Shown: in pieces, positions 11,202-21,256 of the stretch
Layout of the letters: every line of letters starts with the position of its first letter
Numbering within the stretch: position 1 is the first letter of the stretch
NCBI GenBank assembly: GCA_033064195.1
Contig: JARBJD010000003.1
Span: forward strand, 682,001 to 746,000
Length of the DNA stretch: 64,000 bases
Origin: Blattamonas nauphoetae
Lineage: Eukaryota; Preaxostyla; Oxymonadida
Reading direction: 5' to 3'
Position numbers and translations under genes: made by a program
The notes under the pieces: generated by a model
Seen by the model: the letters and a program-made list of their open reading frames with translations, nothing else
The model's database searches: none
Told to the model about the DNA's origin: nothing

Positions 11202-13029
11202 ATGACAGAGGTTGATTTCTATAAACCGTTTGATACTGTCAACCGTCCATGTCCCGACGTTCCAGAACCTTCGAAGGACATTTTAGAGCGTGATGTCCTT
11301 TTCGGGAAAGATGGAACAATAAACCTCCCTGCCCTTCAGGACCATCTTGTTCGAGAAGGACGCCTTGCAATTCCTGATATTACAGAAATATGCAATCGTG
11401 CTGCAGCTATTTTCAGAACAGAACCTAACGTAGTTGAAATTGGAGACGAAGTCAGAGTTGCTGGCGACCTTCATGGTATCCTCACATACATTATTTTTCA
11501 CTGCCATTTTTCATTCTTATGGATCGTTCAATATGTGCTCTTCACTATTTATGTATCATCCATCCAGCATCATACTATGATTTTGTCAAACTCCTCGAAG
11601 TTGGAGGTGATCCCGCTACTTCACAATATCTCTTCCTTGGGGATTATGTTGATCGGGGCTTCTTTGGGTGCGAATTGCTTATCCACATGTTGGCTCTCAA
11701 AGTCTCGTACCCAAAAACTTGGTGGATGCTGCGAGGAAACCACGAAAGTCGGCAACTCGTCGAACATTTTAATTTCAAACGAGAATGTATGGGCAAACTT
11801 TATCATGTTTTCTTGCTTCTTGAAACCTTCTTCTTTCCTCGTTGTGACAATGTCTCCTTCGTTCTGAACGACCTCATTTCCATTTATATGTCTTCATTTA
11901 GGTCTTTACAAATATTCAATTGATGTCCTCAATGCATTTCTCAGTGTCTTTGACACAATGCCAATTGGAGCACTGATTGGTGAACGGCGCTTCTTCTGTG
12001 TCCATGCAGGAATCTCCCCTCAACTTAAAAAGGTATACTTAGCCCTTTAACTACAGACTTGTTTTTTATTAATTGTCATATTCCTTATTGATATCTCCTT
12101 AATTCTTTCCTCTGACTCTTCTCCCAAGTTGGATGCAGTCGCGACTGTGAATCGATTCCGTGACGTGCCTGAATCAGGACTCATGGCGGATCTTCTGTGG
12201 AGTGATCCTCTCCCTGCTGATGCCGAAGGGAAGGACACAATAGCTTTCACTGATAACACCGCTCGCAACTGCTCGTACTTCTATGGGTCTGCTCCAGCAT
12301 CTACTCTCTTCATTCCATCAATCTGTCACTCTTTTTTCTTTCCTACTTCCCTTGTACAGCGCCACTGCTGTCAGAACATTCTTGCGAACAAATTCACTTG
12401 TTGCTCTCGTCCGTGGACATGAATGTAAAGATCAAGGTTTCGAAATGCAATTCCCACGCTCTGGTCAGAACCCCTTTCCGACTGTTATTACACTCTTCTC
12501 CTGTCCAAACTATGTGGACTCATTCAAGAATCAAGCGGCCCTCCTCATCGTGAAAAAAGAAAAAATCCACTTTCGTCAATTCACAGCTTCGCCACACCCG
12601 TACTTTCTCCCGAATTTTATTGACGTATTCCAATTTTCTCTCCCGTACGTCGCAGAGAACTTGACCAGCATGCTCCTTGAAATGCTCAAATACTGCAGTT
12701 CAGACGATAATACTGCCAGTACAGGATCCCTTGCTGAACGTCGTGGTGATATTTTGGCCAAAATTCAAAGTGTTGGTCGCCTATCGAGGATGTTCCAAAC
12801 ACTCAGAGAAGAAAACGAAGCTGTCGTTGCTCTAAAGGGATTTTGTGATGGACAACTTCAAAAAGGACTTCTTCTTGGTGGCCGTGATGCAATTCAAACA
12901 GCATTATCAAGCTTCCAGAAAGCAATGGATCTTGATAAGGAAAACCTGAAACGACCAAATGCAGAAGGCAAAAAACCGGATATCTCTGATGAGCATACTG
13001 TCGGGAGTCTTCGCCGAAGAAAGAAGTAG
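11202..13029 (+). CDS. Calcineurin A (PP2B catalytic subunit)
   Basis: Five exons, 11202-11475, 11568-11786, 11902-12032, 12129-12286 and 12360-13029, encode 483 aa. The protein is a Ca2+/calmodulin-activated Ser/Thr phosphatase. Metallophosphatase motifs are [17 protein letters not shown]-type WMLRGNHES and [10 protein letters not shown], followed by [14 protein letters not shown]. The C-terminal region has a calmodulin-binding stretch ([20 protein letters not shown]) and an autoinhibitory-like segment ([17 protein letters not shown]), so regulation by calmodulin is likely kept. Donor choice at 11787 (gtatgg) restores exact-length alignment to the family. At the first junction the spliced motif reads GDLHA rather than GDxHG, because the only usable acceptor gives G+CA; see findings. 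Confidence 0.92.
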
Positions 13030-13279
13030 TCCTTCCGACCTTCACATTCATCTCATGTCATCTTTTACTCTTCATTCTCATCCAGAACCGGAGGAGCCGA
13101 GTGCATTGATTCGTATAGTCACTTCTCACATTTCCATCCAATCTTTATTACCAGAATCCAGTTTTCTTCAATTGGCATCATCACAGAACCCAAAAATTCC
13201 GAGAAAACAGTTTCTGTCTGCAGTTCACGCCAAGACTCAGTGGAAGTGCATCAAATAAGCAAGAGATGAAATATGTCAC

Positions 13280-14035
13280 TTACTTCTTTTCCTCTTTCTT
13301 CTCGAAGACCTTGCGAGGGTGGAGAGGCTTGGGGTGACGTGGTGGTTTGTTTGTTGCACGTGTACGTTTTGATGTGCCTGTAATCTTCACAACAGGAACA
13401 GTAAGTTGAATAGCTTCTTCTTGTTTTGGGTTGATAATGATGCGAGCCCGGTATTGTTTCAGACGGTTGATGTTTTCAAGGCGTTCAGTGCGACGACGGT
13501 GGTCGATGGAAATAGCGAGGCGCTTGGCTTCAACTTCATTGATTTTAGCTTTCTAGAAGAAGTTGTTAAGATGGAAAGGTGGTGGATTTACAGGAGAAGG
13601 ACGGACGAAGAGAGTTCATGATGACAGATAAGTTTGACAAAAAGAGATACCTTGAGCTCGGCTAAAGAAAATCCACGACCCTCACGAACTTTCATGTTGT
13701 AACGTTGAGTTGGGCAGTGGACAACTGAGCGGAAAGATCCATCGACTGGGCGAGGGAAGAGCTGTCGCGCTTTTGTGAGGCGAGCATTTCTTTACGGAGG
13801 AGATATGAGAGTAAAAATTGAAGAGTCGATTTATGATGTTGAATTTAGTTTGAGAGAAGACGTAAAAGGAGAAGATATGTTTTAGACAATGAGATAAAGA
13901 CGAGAGAACAAACCTGCGGCGGAGCTTGCGAGCTGGTTGGTTGAACCACGTTCGAACGTGACCAGGGTGGGCTGCAGATGCGCACCAGTGCTTCCGGAGA
14001 TGGACTGATTGGATAACGTTGTTTTTACTTGGCAT
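13280..14035 (-). CDS. RPL13: Large-subunit ribosomal protein eL13
   Basis: Exons 13914-14035, 13651-13789 and 13280-13552 give 177 aa, somewhat shorter than the usual ~210. Family hallmarks are HVRTWFNQPARKLRRR, ARLTKARQLFPRPVDG, CPTQRYNMKVREGRGFSLAEL and ISIDHRRRTERLENINRLKQYRA. It is a structural protein of the 60S ribosome. Introns have donors gtttgt and gtatct. The leader holds a motif also found before the eL22 gene (see 14042-14058). A Mutator-like element begins about 90 bp upstream of the start codon. Confidence 0.95.
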
Positions 14036-14041
14036 GGCGGA

Positions 14042-14058
14042 TCAGATCAAGGGCAAAA
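14042..14058 (-). promoter_or_regulatory. Leader motif shared with the eL22 gene
   Basis: Read toward the gene, this is TTTTGCCCTTGATCTGA, 7 nt before the eL13 start codon. The eL22 gene has TTTTGCCTTTGATCTGA 9 nt before its start, so 16 of 17 bases match. It may be a ribosomal-protein gene promoter or 5' leader element. Confidence 0.45.
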
Positions 14059-14066
14059 TGGGATTT

Positions 14067-14075
14067 TTTGATCGA
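14067..14075 (-). promoter_or_regulatory. TCGATCAAA candidate core-promoter motif, eL13
   Basis: Plus-strand TTTGATCGA lies about 32 bp upstream of the eL13 start codon. An identical nonamer lies 59 bp upstream of the eL22 start. Confidence 0.35.
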
Positions 14076-14141
14076 ACGACCATGGTGGTGACTCAGCGAC
14101 AAATGGAACGCACTTTGCAAATCCAGAAACGTTTCGGCATA

Positions 14142-14149
14142 ATCCGACC
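14142..14149. repeat. 8-bp target-site duplication, left copy
   Basis: ATCCGACC directly abuts the TAGGCATGG end; the identical octamer is at 16120-16127. Confidence 0.8.
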
Positions 14150-16119
14150 TAGGCATGGCTGACCGGCCAAAAGTCGCGGTCAGTGTCACTTCAGATTAAT
14201 TTAAAGGGTCAGATCTTACCTCCTCAATACAATGTCTTAAATGAACAAGAAATAGGTGAGTTTGTGGATTTCCATGTCAAATTTTGCTTCCTCTCACTGT
14301 TCGGTTCCCAACATTCCCTTATTTGAGCTTTCCACCTCGCCAAGTCAAGAACTGCTTTTCTCTTGTCCATTGTCGCTTTCAGCCTCTTCACCGTTTGTGA
14401 AAACCCAACTGTCACTTCACATCATCTTTCTTTTGACATCAGGCTTCCTCTCCTCCATCAACTGAACAATGACAACATCATCCCCACCAGTTCAAAATCT
14501 ACCTCATCTGGATTGTCTTGTTCGTTGTACAGCGTGAGAAAGAGCTCTTCTGTAGAGAGAAAGATCGGAGAGAAATGGGGGAACAAGAGGAGAACGATTC
14601 GAGTGATGGAGTGGAGTTATGCCTGATCTGAGTGGTCATTACGTTCTTCCATGATTTAAGCACATTATCCATCTTGACTTGTGGTTCATTCTCATGAAAA
14701 AAAGTCGCTCTTATTGATGCTCAACTTGTATGTTCTCGTCTTATTCTCATTCTTCTTCGCTTGATTTCCCAAGAGTCCATTATCTCATATACGTTCGTCT
14801 TCGACAAGACTGACCAAATTTTCAAGCTTAGCATCGCCCTCGAGCCAGTTTTGTGTCGAAACGGCTTCTAAATTGTGAAAATCACTTCATGTCCTTTCGA
14901 ATCGATCCACCACGACAAAGATTCTTTCAACTCCTTGTTTAGATGCTCTCAGTGGTATTTTCTCTCTTTCTGACATTTCTAATCAGTCTTACAAAGACCG
15001 TCCTACAGTTCCTCATCTTTTGTCTGATCTTCGCTTCTCGACTGCCGGAGCCTTATCAGAATCAAAGCTAAAGATCCAACTTGTGACAATCGAACAACTG
15101 TATTTCATTCAAACTGATATCCCCTCAGATACGATTGATAGAAAAATGGAGTATCGATTCACGCAATTCGAGAAACTGGAGGACACTGTCAGGAGGAGAG
15201 AAGCCGGTCCTCATATCATCGTCAGTTGTAATGTTCTCAAAAATGCTTGTGATTCTTTCTTCGCCTTGTCTCAAGAGGATCTCCACCATCCAATGATGAT
15301 CATTGTCAAGAACTCTCCATCACTGTCATCTTTTCCGGATCTTATGACATTTCTCGTTCATGAACTGGCAACTAATTTCAAGTTCTGCATTTTCAAGACA
15401 GACAATCCATCAGGGTCTTTCACCATCCCATATGATCATCCAAAGCAAAAACTGGAATTTAACACGTAAATATCGAACAGACTGTTCTTCAACTGCTTGT
15501 CAACTCTTACCAAAGTTGATTGGTCCATCCATCTCCCCTGTCGGTCAGACGATCCGAGAGAATGGGGATGGATTCGAAATGACACTGTCTTTTAAGGGAG
15601 TGTTCCTAGTGACAAGCAGGAAATATGATGTGACACTCGAAGTTGCGGATGGAACAGGATTCGCGGCAGAGAAAGTCTCTTTCAGTAAAACAGATGGCAC
15701 AACAACGTTCGCACTCAGATATCCAAACACTTCTTGTCTCTCGTCTTCAACCACATTTTCGATCGTTGATGTTAAGAAAATTGCTTCTGAAGCAACTTGC
15801 ATTGAGTTGGAATTTGAAAGAGAAGCTAACCCAGACCAGCAGTTCGATCATGTCCCCACATCATTTTTTGTCATTATTTCGTTCGGAAATCTCTGAATAT
15901 AAGAGTTAATCGGATTGATTGAAATGATAACAAATTTCTTTTCACATTTCCACAGAGATAACGTGGATATTCTCGTCATTGACTAGTTATTCAGTGTGTT
16001 TTGGATTCCTCTTCGGAGAAATGGTAACTCTGGAATATGGGTTTGGTTATTTCTCCGGTCAGTGACCGTCAGTACTTTTCGGCGAAAACTGACCGGTCAG
16101 TGCCGGTCAGCCATGCCTA
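14150..16119. mobile_element. hAT-like non-autonomous element nested in the MULE left repeat
   Basis: The ends are perfect 18-bp inverted repeats, TAGGCATGGCTGACCGGC at 14150 and its complement ending at 16119. They are flanked by a perfect 8-bp direct repeat, ATCCGACC, at 14142-14149 and 16120-16127. Removing element plus one copy restores the uninterrupted MULE repeat. An 8-bp target duplication with a TA-G start fits the hAT superfamily. GGTCAG/CTGACC strings recur near both ends. No transposase is visible; the inside holds gene-like segments (14200-14620 on the minus strand, 14760-15895 on the plus). Confidence 0.75.
14760..15896 (+). pseudogene. Gene-like cargo inside the hAT-like element
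   Basis: Three open stretches in different frames read like exons of one protein: about 14785-14870 (FVFDKTDQIFKLSIALEPVL), 15020-15469 (149 codons, SDLRFSTAGALSESKLKIQL) and about 15480-15896 (TIRENGDGFEMTLSFKGVFL, then SRKYDVTLEVADGTG). The last looks like a beta-sandwich domain. I do not recognise the family. No upstream ATG opens the set cleanly and the first two parts are separated by stops, so this is either a captured host gene fragment or a gene with introns I cannot place. Confidence 0.35.
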
Positions 16120-16127
16120 ATCCGACC
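16120..16127. repeat. 8-bp target-site duplication, right copy
   Basis: ATCCGACC directly follows CATGCCTA and leads back into the MULE repeat (CCGTGCCCCC). Confidence 0.8.
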
Positions 16128-16423
16128 CCGTGCCCCCCTCCAATATTTTAACAGTTGCTTGATTTAACTCCATTTCACGATATTTTTGCAATTATTTCTC
16201 GATTTGAGACCGGGTTTTGGAGATATAAATTCGAGATGAACAAAATTTTGGACACCTTTGATCGCTTTCACAAAAAGTTGGACACCATCTCACATTCAAA
16301 ATTTTGGACACCTTTTTTGTCGAAATACCATCTTTTGGACACCACCCAAATTTGGACACCTTTTGGTGTCCAAATTTTTGTTTTTCCCTTGATCCAACCA
16401 TATTACGGAGACGATCCCCTTTG

Positions 16424-18271
16424 ATGACATATTTCCGATTGAATGACACTAACCCGACTGTCGGTCAAACTTTTCAAACATTGGAAGAAATGAAACAGTT
16501 TATCTGGTTGTACGCAGGATCGAAGCAATTCTCTCCGTTGTTTAAATCTCGAATCAATGCACATTCGACATCAACAAAGAAGAAAAAAACTCCTTCACTA
16601 TCCGTCTCGTGTAAAACTAAGGATTGTCCTTTTCGGATCCTAGCAAAACAACAGGAAAATACAACTTGGATGATCACACAAATGGATGACCAGCATCGAA
16701 TGAATCCTTGTGGTCAATCTCCTCAGATTCCATCTCCCGTCATCGCTAAAACCCTGAGTGAGAATCCTCCAAGTGAACTGTTTGGGACGAGAAAGTCAAC
16801 ACAACAAATGATTCGAACCCAATTTGCCACTCCAATCTCTCTCGAATGCTCTCGCCTGGTCAAACACGAAGTAAAAAAGAACCGAACCCTTTCGTTTGAA
16901 GAAGAATGGAGCCGTCTCCCTTCGGTACTGAACGAAATTTGTGGGAACAATCCTGAATCTGCATTTGAAGTAAATACTATTGACAACAAGTTCAATGCAT
17001 GTTTTGTCACCATGCCATTTGCCGACACAATACTCCAAAACAGTCTCCCGCTTCTTTGTGTTGACGCAACTTTCTTTCGCTGGGAATTCAAACAAGTACT
17101 ATTTCTTCTCACCAGTGTTGATGCTCTGGCCCATGTGCACATATTATGTCTGGGAATCTCCAATGGTGAGACTTCACAGAATTGGAACGCATTCTTCAAT
17201 TTCGCGAAAAGGACAATCCCCACTCTCTCCACTCCGATGGTCATCATTAGTGACAGAGGCTCCGCGCTCGTCCCCTCGATCAACAATTCGTTCCCTCATC
17301 ATGATCATCACTTTTGTCTCTATCACGTCGCAAATAACCTTCGAACGCATCTCAAAGACCAGAATAAAGAAGAAATCGAAATCGCAGTTGGAAAACTCTG
17401 GGCAGCAGCACGTGCAGAAGATCCAATCAGTCACTCCAGAATTATGGTGGAACTGTTCGAGTGCAACCAAACCGCCTATTCATTTTTAGATGGATTGGAC
17501 AAAGCAAAGTGGACGATCTCTCATTTTCGACTTCCATGCTTCTCCAGACTCACTTCCCAAACAGTGGAAATAACCAATGCTCGACTTCTTCCCTACCGTG
17601 ATCTTCATCCTGTCTCGTTTTTCATTCATTTATACGTCCAACTCCTCGAAAGTCACATCAAATATCAGTCGGAGATTGCATTCATTCAAGCTGATGTTCC
17701 TGAACCTGTTTCTCTTCTCGTCCAAAAGGAAATGAACAAATCGATTACTTTAAATGTCATGCATCTTGAAGGAGGGGCATATCAGGTCTATTCAATGGAC
17801 AGAAACGATGGCTGTCCAGTGAACATCGTGGGAGGTGTTCTGACATGCCAGTGTCAGTGGTTCACATCACAGCATCTTCCCTGTCAGCATACTCTTGCTG
17901 TTTGCTCAAAATATGGACATCTCTCTACCACAAACTACCCTTCCTATTTTAGGACAATTGCTCTCCAAAATATTGCCAGGTCAATTCCAAAAGCAATCAA
18001 TATGAAGCTGGACAGCTTTGAAATCACCTCGCTCCTCCCACCAGCCATTCAAATCCCTCAAACACAAAAAAAGAGGATTCTCAGCAATGGAGAGCCAGTG
18101 AAGACCGTAGAGAAGAAAAAAAGAACACAATCTTCACGTGAAGAATCGAAAGAAGTACAAAAGAAAAATAGAAAAGACAAGAATTTGAGAACACAAGAGA
18201 AAAAGGACAAATCCAAAAATGAAGAAAAAATGAATGTATCATCACAAATTCCACAAGAAAAGCAAGAATAA
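16424..18271 (+). CDS. MULE transposase
   Basis: An uninterrupted 615-aa frame starts at the ATG in MTYFRLNDTNPTVGQTF. The frame stays open upstream, but those codons lie in the inverted-repeat DNA. The N-terminal region is FAR1/FLYWCH-like (KTKDCPFRILAK, then DDQHRMNPC). The DDE core has Asp in LLCVDATFFRW (~213), Asp in VIISDRGSALVPSI (~276) and CLYHVANNL (~297), the usual C..H site before the Glu. A SWIM zinc finger closes the core (CQCQWFTSQHLPCQHTLAVC, ~474-495). The C-terminus is lysine-rich, nuclear-localisation-like. Since the frame is whole, the transposase may still be made, although its own left repeat has been split. Confidence 0.9.
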   Translation: MTYFRLNDTNPTVGQTFQTLEEMKQFIWLYAGSKQFSPLFKSRINAHSTSTKKKKTPSLSVSCKTKDCPFRILAKQQENTTWMITQMDDQHRMNPCGQSPQIPSPVIAKTLSENPPSELFGTRKSTQQMIRTQFATPISLECSRLVKHEVKKNRTLSFEEEWSRLPSVLNEICGNNPESAFEVNTIDNKFNACFVTMPFADTILQNSLPLLCVDATFFRWEFKQVLFLLTSVDALAHVHILCLGISNGETSQNWNAFFNFAKRTIPTLSTPMVIISDRGSALVPSINNSFPHHDHHFCLYHVANNLRTHLKDQNKEEIEIAVGKLWAAARAEDPISHSRIMVELFECNQTAYSFLDGLDKAKWTISHFRLPCFSRLTSQTVEITNARLLPYRDLHPVSFFIHLYVQLLESHIKYQSEIAFIQADVPEPVSLLVQKEMNKSITLNVMHLEGGAYQVYSMDRNDGCPVNIVGGVLTCQCQWFTSQHLPCQHTLAVCSKYGHLSTTNYPSYFRTIALQNIARSIPKAINMKLDSFEITSLLPPAIQIPQTQKKRILSNGEPVKTVEKKKRTQSSREESKEVQKKNRKDKNLRTQEKKDKSKNEEKMNVSSQIPQEKQE

Positions 18272-18299
18272 TTACAACCATTCGTTTCTCACTCCACAT

Positions 18300-20950
18300 T
18301 ACTGAAATTATTGAAAACTAGATTCGAGAGCGTTACAATCAGAAAAGAATGGATTCCTACAGGACCTTCCAGTAAGGCATCCTCCGACCAGTAAATGATT
18401 GGCGGGATGGCGGAAACGGTGTCGTCATTCGTGTTAACCGGAGCGAATGGCCGCCTTGGGCTTCAAACCCCGCACCTAGACACGTTATTCCTACGCCCCA
18501 GGACAAGATGGGCTTTTAACCCTGGTCATTGGTCTTACGCCGAGGGGTCTCTAAGAGGAAGAGCCAGTCTGATCTGGTCTTATGGTAAGTGTCCATATTC
18601 AGGTACCTTTATACCCAAAATCAACAAATGTGATTAAGGGAAGATCATTCATCTTTTTAAAGATCAACTGAAATGAATTGCGATTAAGTGAGGAGGTATG
18701 AAGAAAAGAGAGGAAGTGGGACAGGCAGAATGAAGTGAAATGAGGCAGAAGGGTTCGAATAAATCGGCAAAAACCAAAGTTTGTGGGATAAAAAATGGAA
18801 AAGAATGCTAGTGAACAGGAATGCATCAACAAGAGGTGACATTATTGATACATAGGTTTGTCTTTCTCACTGTATTGATTCTCTGTCTCAAATTTTAGTT
18901 GGAACGTGCGGATTGGTGAGGATCTACTGGTCTGACGTTTGTGAGTTAATAATAAGGTCAAAGTTATAACTCTTCGTTGCAGAATGAATGGTTGGACATT
19001 ATTTCCATCTTCCAGTCTGAATCAGATGAAAACAAAGTTCGATTATCGAAAGAAATGGTGGTTACCTGCCTGGATGGTTTGAGTTTTCACCTAGCCTCCC
19101 ATCACTTCTCATCGTTCTCATTCGTTTCGTCTATTCTTTATTTCTCTCCATTCTTCACCGAATCCTTCTTGTTTCCCTTTGCACTTCAAGATTGCGAACA
19201 CAAGAAAGGGACTGTGCAAAAGATGATGAAGGCCCGAATCCTCCCCGTTTTGGTGCACGATCTCAGAAAGGAATGATCCGTGGAACTCCGTGTATGTCCT
19301 ACTTTAGTAGCGGGATGAGTCGATGAATGAAAGTCTTGCTCTTTTTCCGATTATGTTCATCGTCTATTCACTATTTCCATTGTTTGCCTGAAACTTTGAT
19401 TCTCAAATATTCCTGTCTCTCCTCTCCTCTCTTTTCCTCTTCAAACTGCATTATAATGGATTATTCTGCTCTTTCTGTTTCGACGTTGATTAGATTGCGT
19501 TCCAAGTGCTCTTCGACACAATCCTTCTCGTTGTCTCAGAAAATGGAGTGATGCCACTGTCGAAACACTTCCCAACTCTTCTTGTCCTTTCGCAGGTCTT
19601 CTTTTCTTTTTTTAATCCTTTTCGACGATAATTGACTTTTCTCCTTTTTCTGGCTGCTCTTCGATTGTGTGTTTGTGTTGTGGGGACAGGACAAGGATTT
19701 TTGGATTGCTGAGCCAGTGATTGAGACCACCGGGTGTGTTTCGATGTCACTGATCACTCTCTCCTCCTTTTCTCGCCTTCTGACGATCTCTCTCCGTGGG
19801 AATGTCGAGACTGAACAGTTATTGGCTCCAAACTGGAAGACCTTAAATTGATTTCGCTCCTTTAGACGTTAACTCGCTTCTCCCAAATCTCATCTCCGAC
19901 TCCAGTTTCATTATCTCTACGTCCTCACTCATCCCTTGCACCACACTCAAAAGCAGTCATTATCGTGATATTCTCTCGTTCACAGTCAGTTTTCCACCAT
20001 AAATCCCCCATATCTCTTTGACCACGCAATACTCTCCCACTTCCACGAATAAGTTGAACACCAACTTCGTACCATCCTGAATCACGTGCAATTGATGCTT
20101 GGAAAAACAGGGGAGAAGCTTTGTATGAAGATGGAGGTTTGTTGAAGGAAAAGAGTTCGTTCTGGATTTTGACTCCTTCATTGACTCTATTTAGTTCCTA
20201 TTCCTGTTCTCAATGTTTCTTCATCTCACATTCCCCACCAGATGCTCTCCCTCCATCACATCGAGGCCACCTTTCCCTCAATCTCCCTGTTCACTTGAAC
20301 GGTCTCGGAAACCCTCACATCCTCTATACGCCTGGACCTCATCCTCAACCATTTTATCGTCGATGATTTGTCCCAAATGACTCTGTATGACGGATGTGTG
20401 AGAGGACCATTAATTTATGTTGTTGAGGACTTTTCATCGCAGTCACCAAGATCTCTTCCAAAACCACTGTTTCCTTCATCACTCAGCTTCGGATGGACGA
20501 AATATCCACAAAACACAAATTTTGGACAATGCGATGAGTACTCCACTTCCTGACGCGCTTGGAACCCCTCTAACTTGGATCCAAACAAATGTGTTCACGG
20601 CAGCCCCACAGAAACTTGTCAATTCGTTTCAAACTCCAACTCACAAGGAGAATAACTCGGACCTGTCAGCTCTGGTTTTTTTTCGGCCTTCGTTGACAAT
20701 CAAGGTCGGAGATATTGGCGGCATCCTTCCTGTGCAGATGGGAGCGATGTTAATCTTCACAAATCAGATGAACGATGACTTCATTTCGATCTCGCTAGCC
20801 TTATTCCAACGTGTGTGGAAGATCGATGCAGGAAAGGCGAAGAAGGCGATGACATGTGCTTCTGAAGTGGATTTTGTCTGCCGACCCTTCTTTTGTCCTT
20901 CCTCATCCACCACTCTGCTTTCTTGATGTTTTTCTCGGTTCTTCTTTCTT
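18300..20950 (+). pseudogene. Gene-like cargo between MULE transposase and right inverted repeat
   Basis: This ~2.6-kb stretch is not transposase. Short plus-strand coding-like segments are separated by pyrimidine-rich introns ending in AG. Examples are 18984-19076 (NEWLDIISIFQSESDENK), joined by gtttga...ttcaag to 19191-19275 (DCEHKKGTVQKMMKARIL, then stop); about 19500-19580 (LFDTILLVVSENGVMPL) followed by DKDFWIAEPVIETT at ~19690; and 20530-20925 (TWIQTNVFTAAPQKLVNSF, KVGDIGGILPVQMGAMLIF). The pieces do not form one open frame and I do not recognise the protein. The block 18375-18600 is GC-rich and non-coding in all frames. This is most simply host DNA carried in the element. Confidence 0.35.
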
Positions 20951-21206
20951 GATCTCACAGGTGCGATATTTGACAGTTTTTGCCCAATCGCGACCAACAC
21001 CCAAATTTGGACACCTTTTGGTGTCCAAATTCATGTGGTGTCCAAAAAATTGTATATCATCAAAAAAGGGTGTCCAAAATCCGGTTATGTCCAAAGTGTC
21101 CAACTTTTTGTGAAAGCGATCAAAGGTGTCCAAAATTTTGTCCATCTCTATAAATTCATCTACACTTCACCCGATCCTTTTTCCAGACACTTTTTCATAA
21201 TGTCGG

Positions 21207-21256
21207 ATAGTCTTCACAGCCCCCCGCTCAAGAGCAGGGGGGGCTGTGAAGACTAT
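21207..21256. repeat. Perfect 19-bp stem, 12-nt loop hairpin
   Basis: ATAGTCTTCACAGCCCCCC at 21207-21225 is answered by its exact complement at 21238-21256. The 12 bases between include GCTC/GAGC, which can add more pairing. It lies inside the right inverted repeat of the MULE, and has no counterpart I can see on the left. Confidence 0.85.

Noticed and set aside
11806-11901. Donor at GTTTTC (11807) for the second calcineurin intron
   Set aside because: It breaks the reading frame; the gtatgg donor at 11787 restores exact-length alignment to the family.
16304-16423. Upstream in-frame extension of the MULE transposase
   Set aside because: The extra codons translate the GGACACC inverted-repeat DNA, not protein-like sequence; the ATG at 16424 is the better start.
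18440-18520. tRNA-like T-arm string in the GC-rich block
   Set aside because: I could not fold a complete cloverleaf with acceptor stem and anticodon arm around it.
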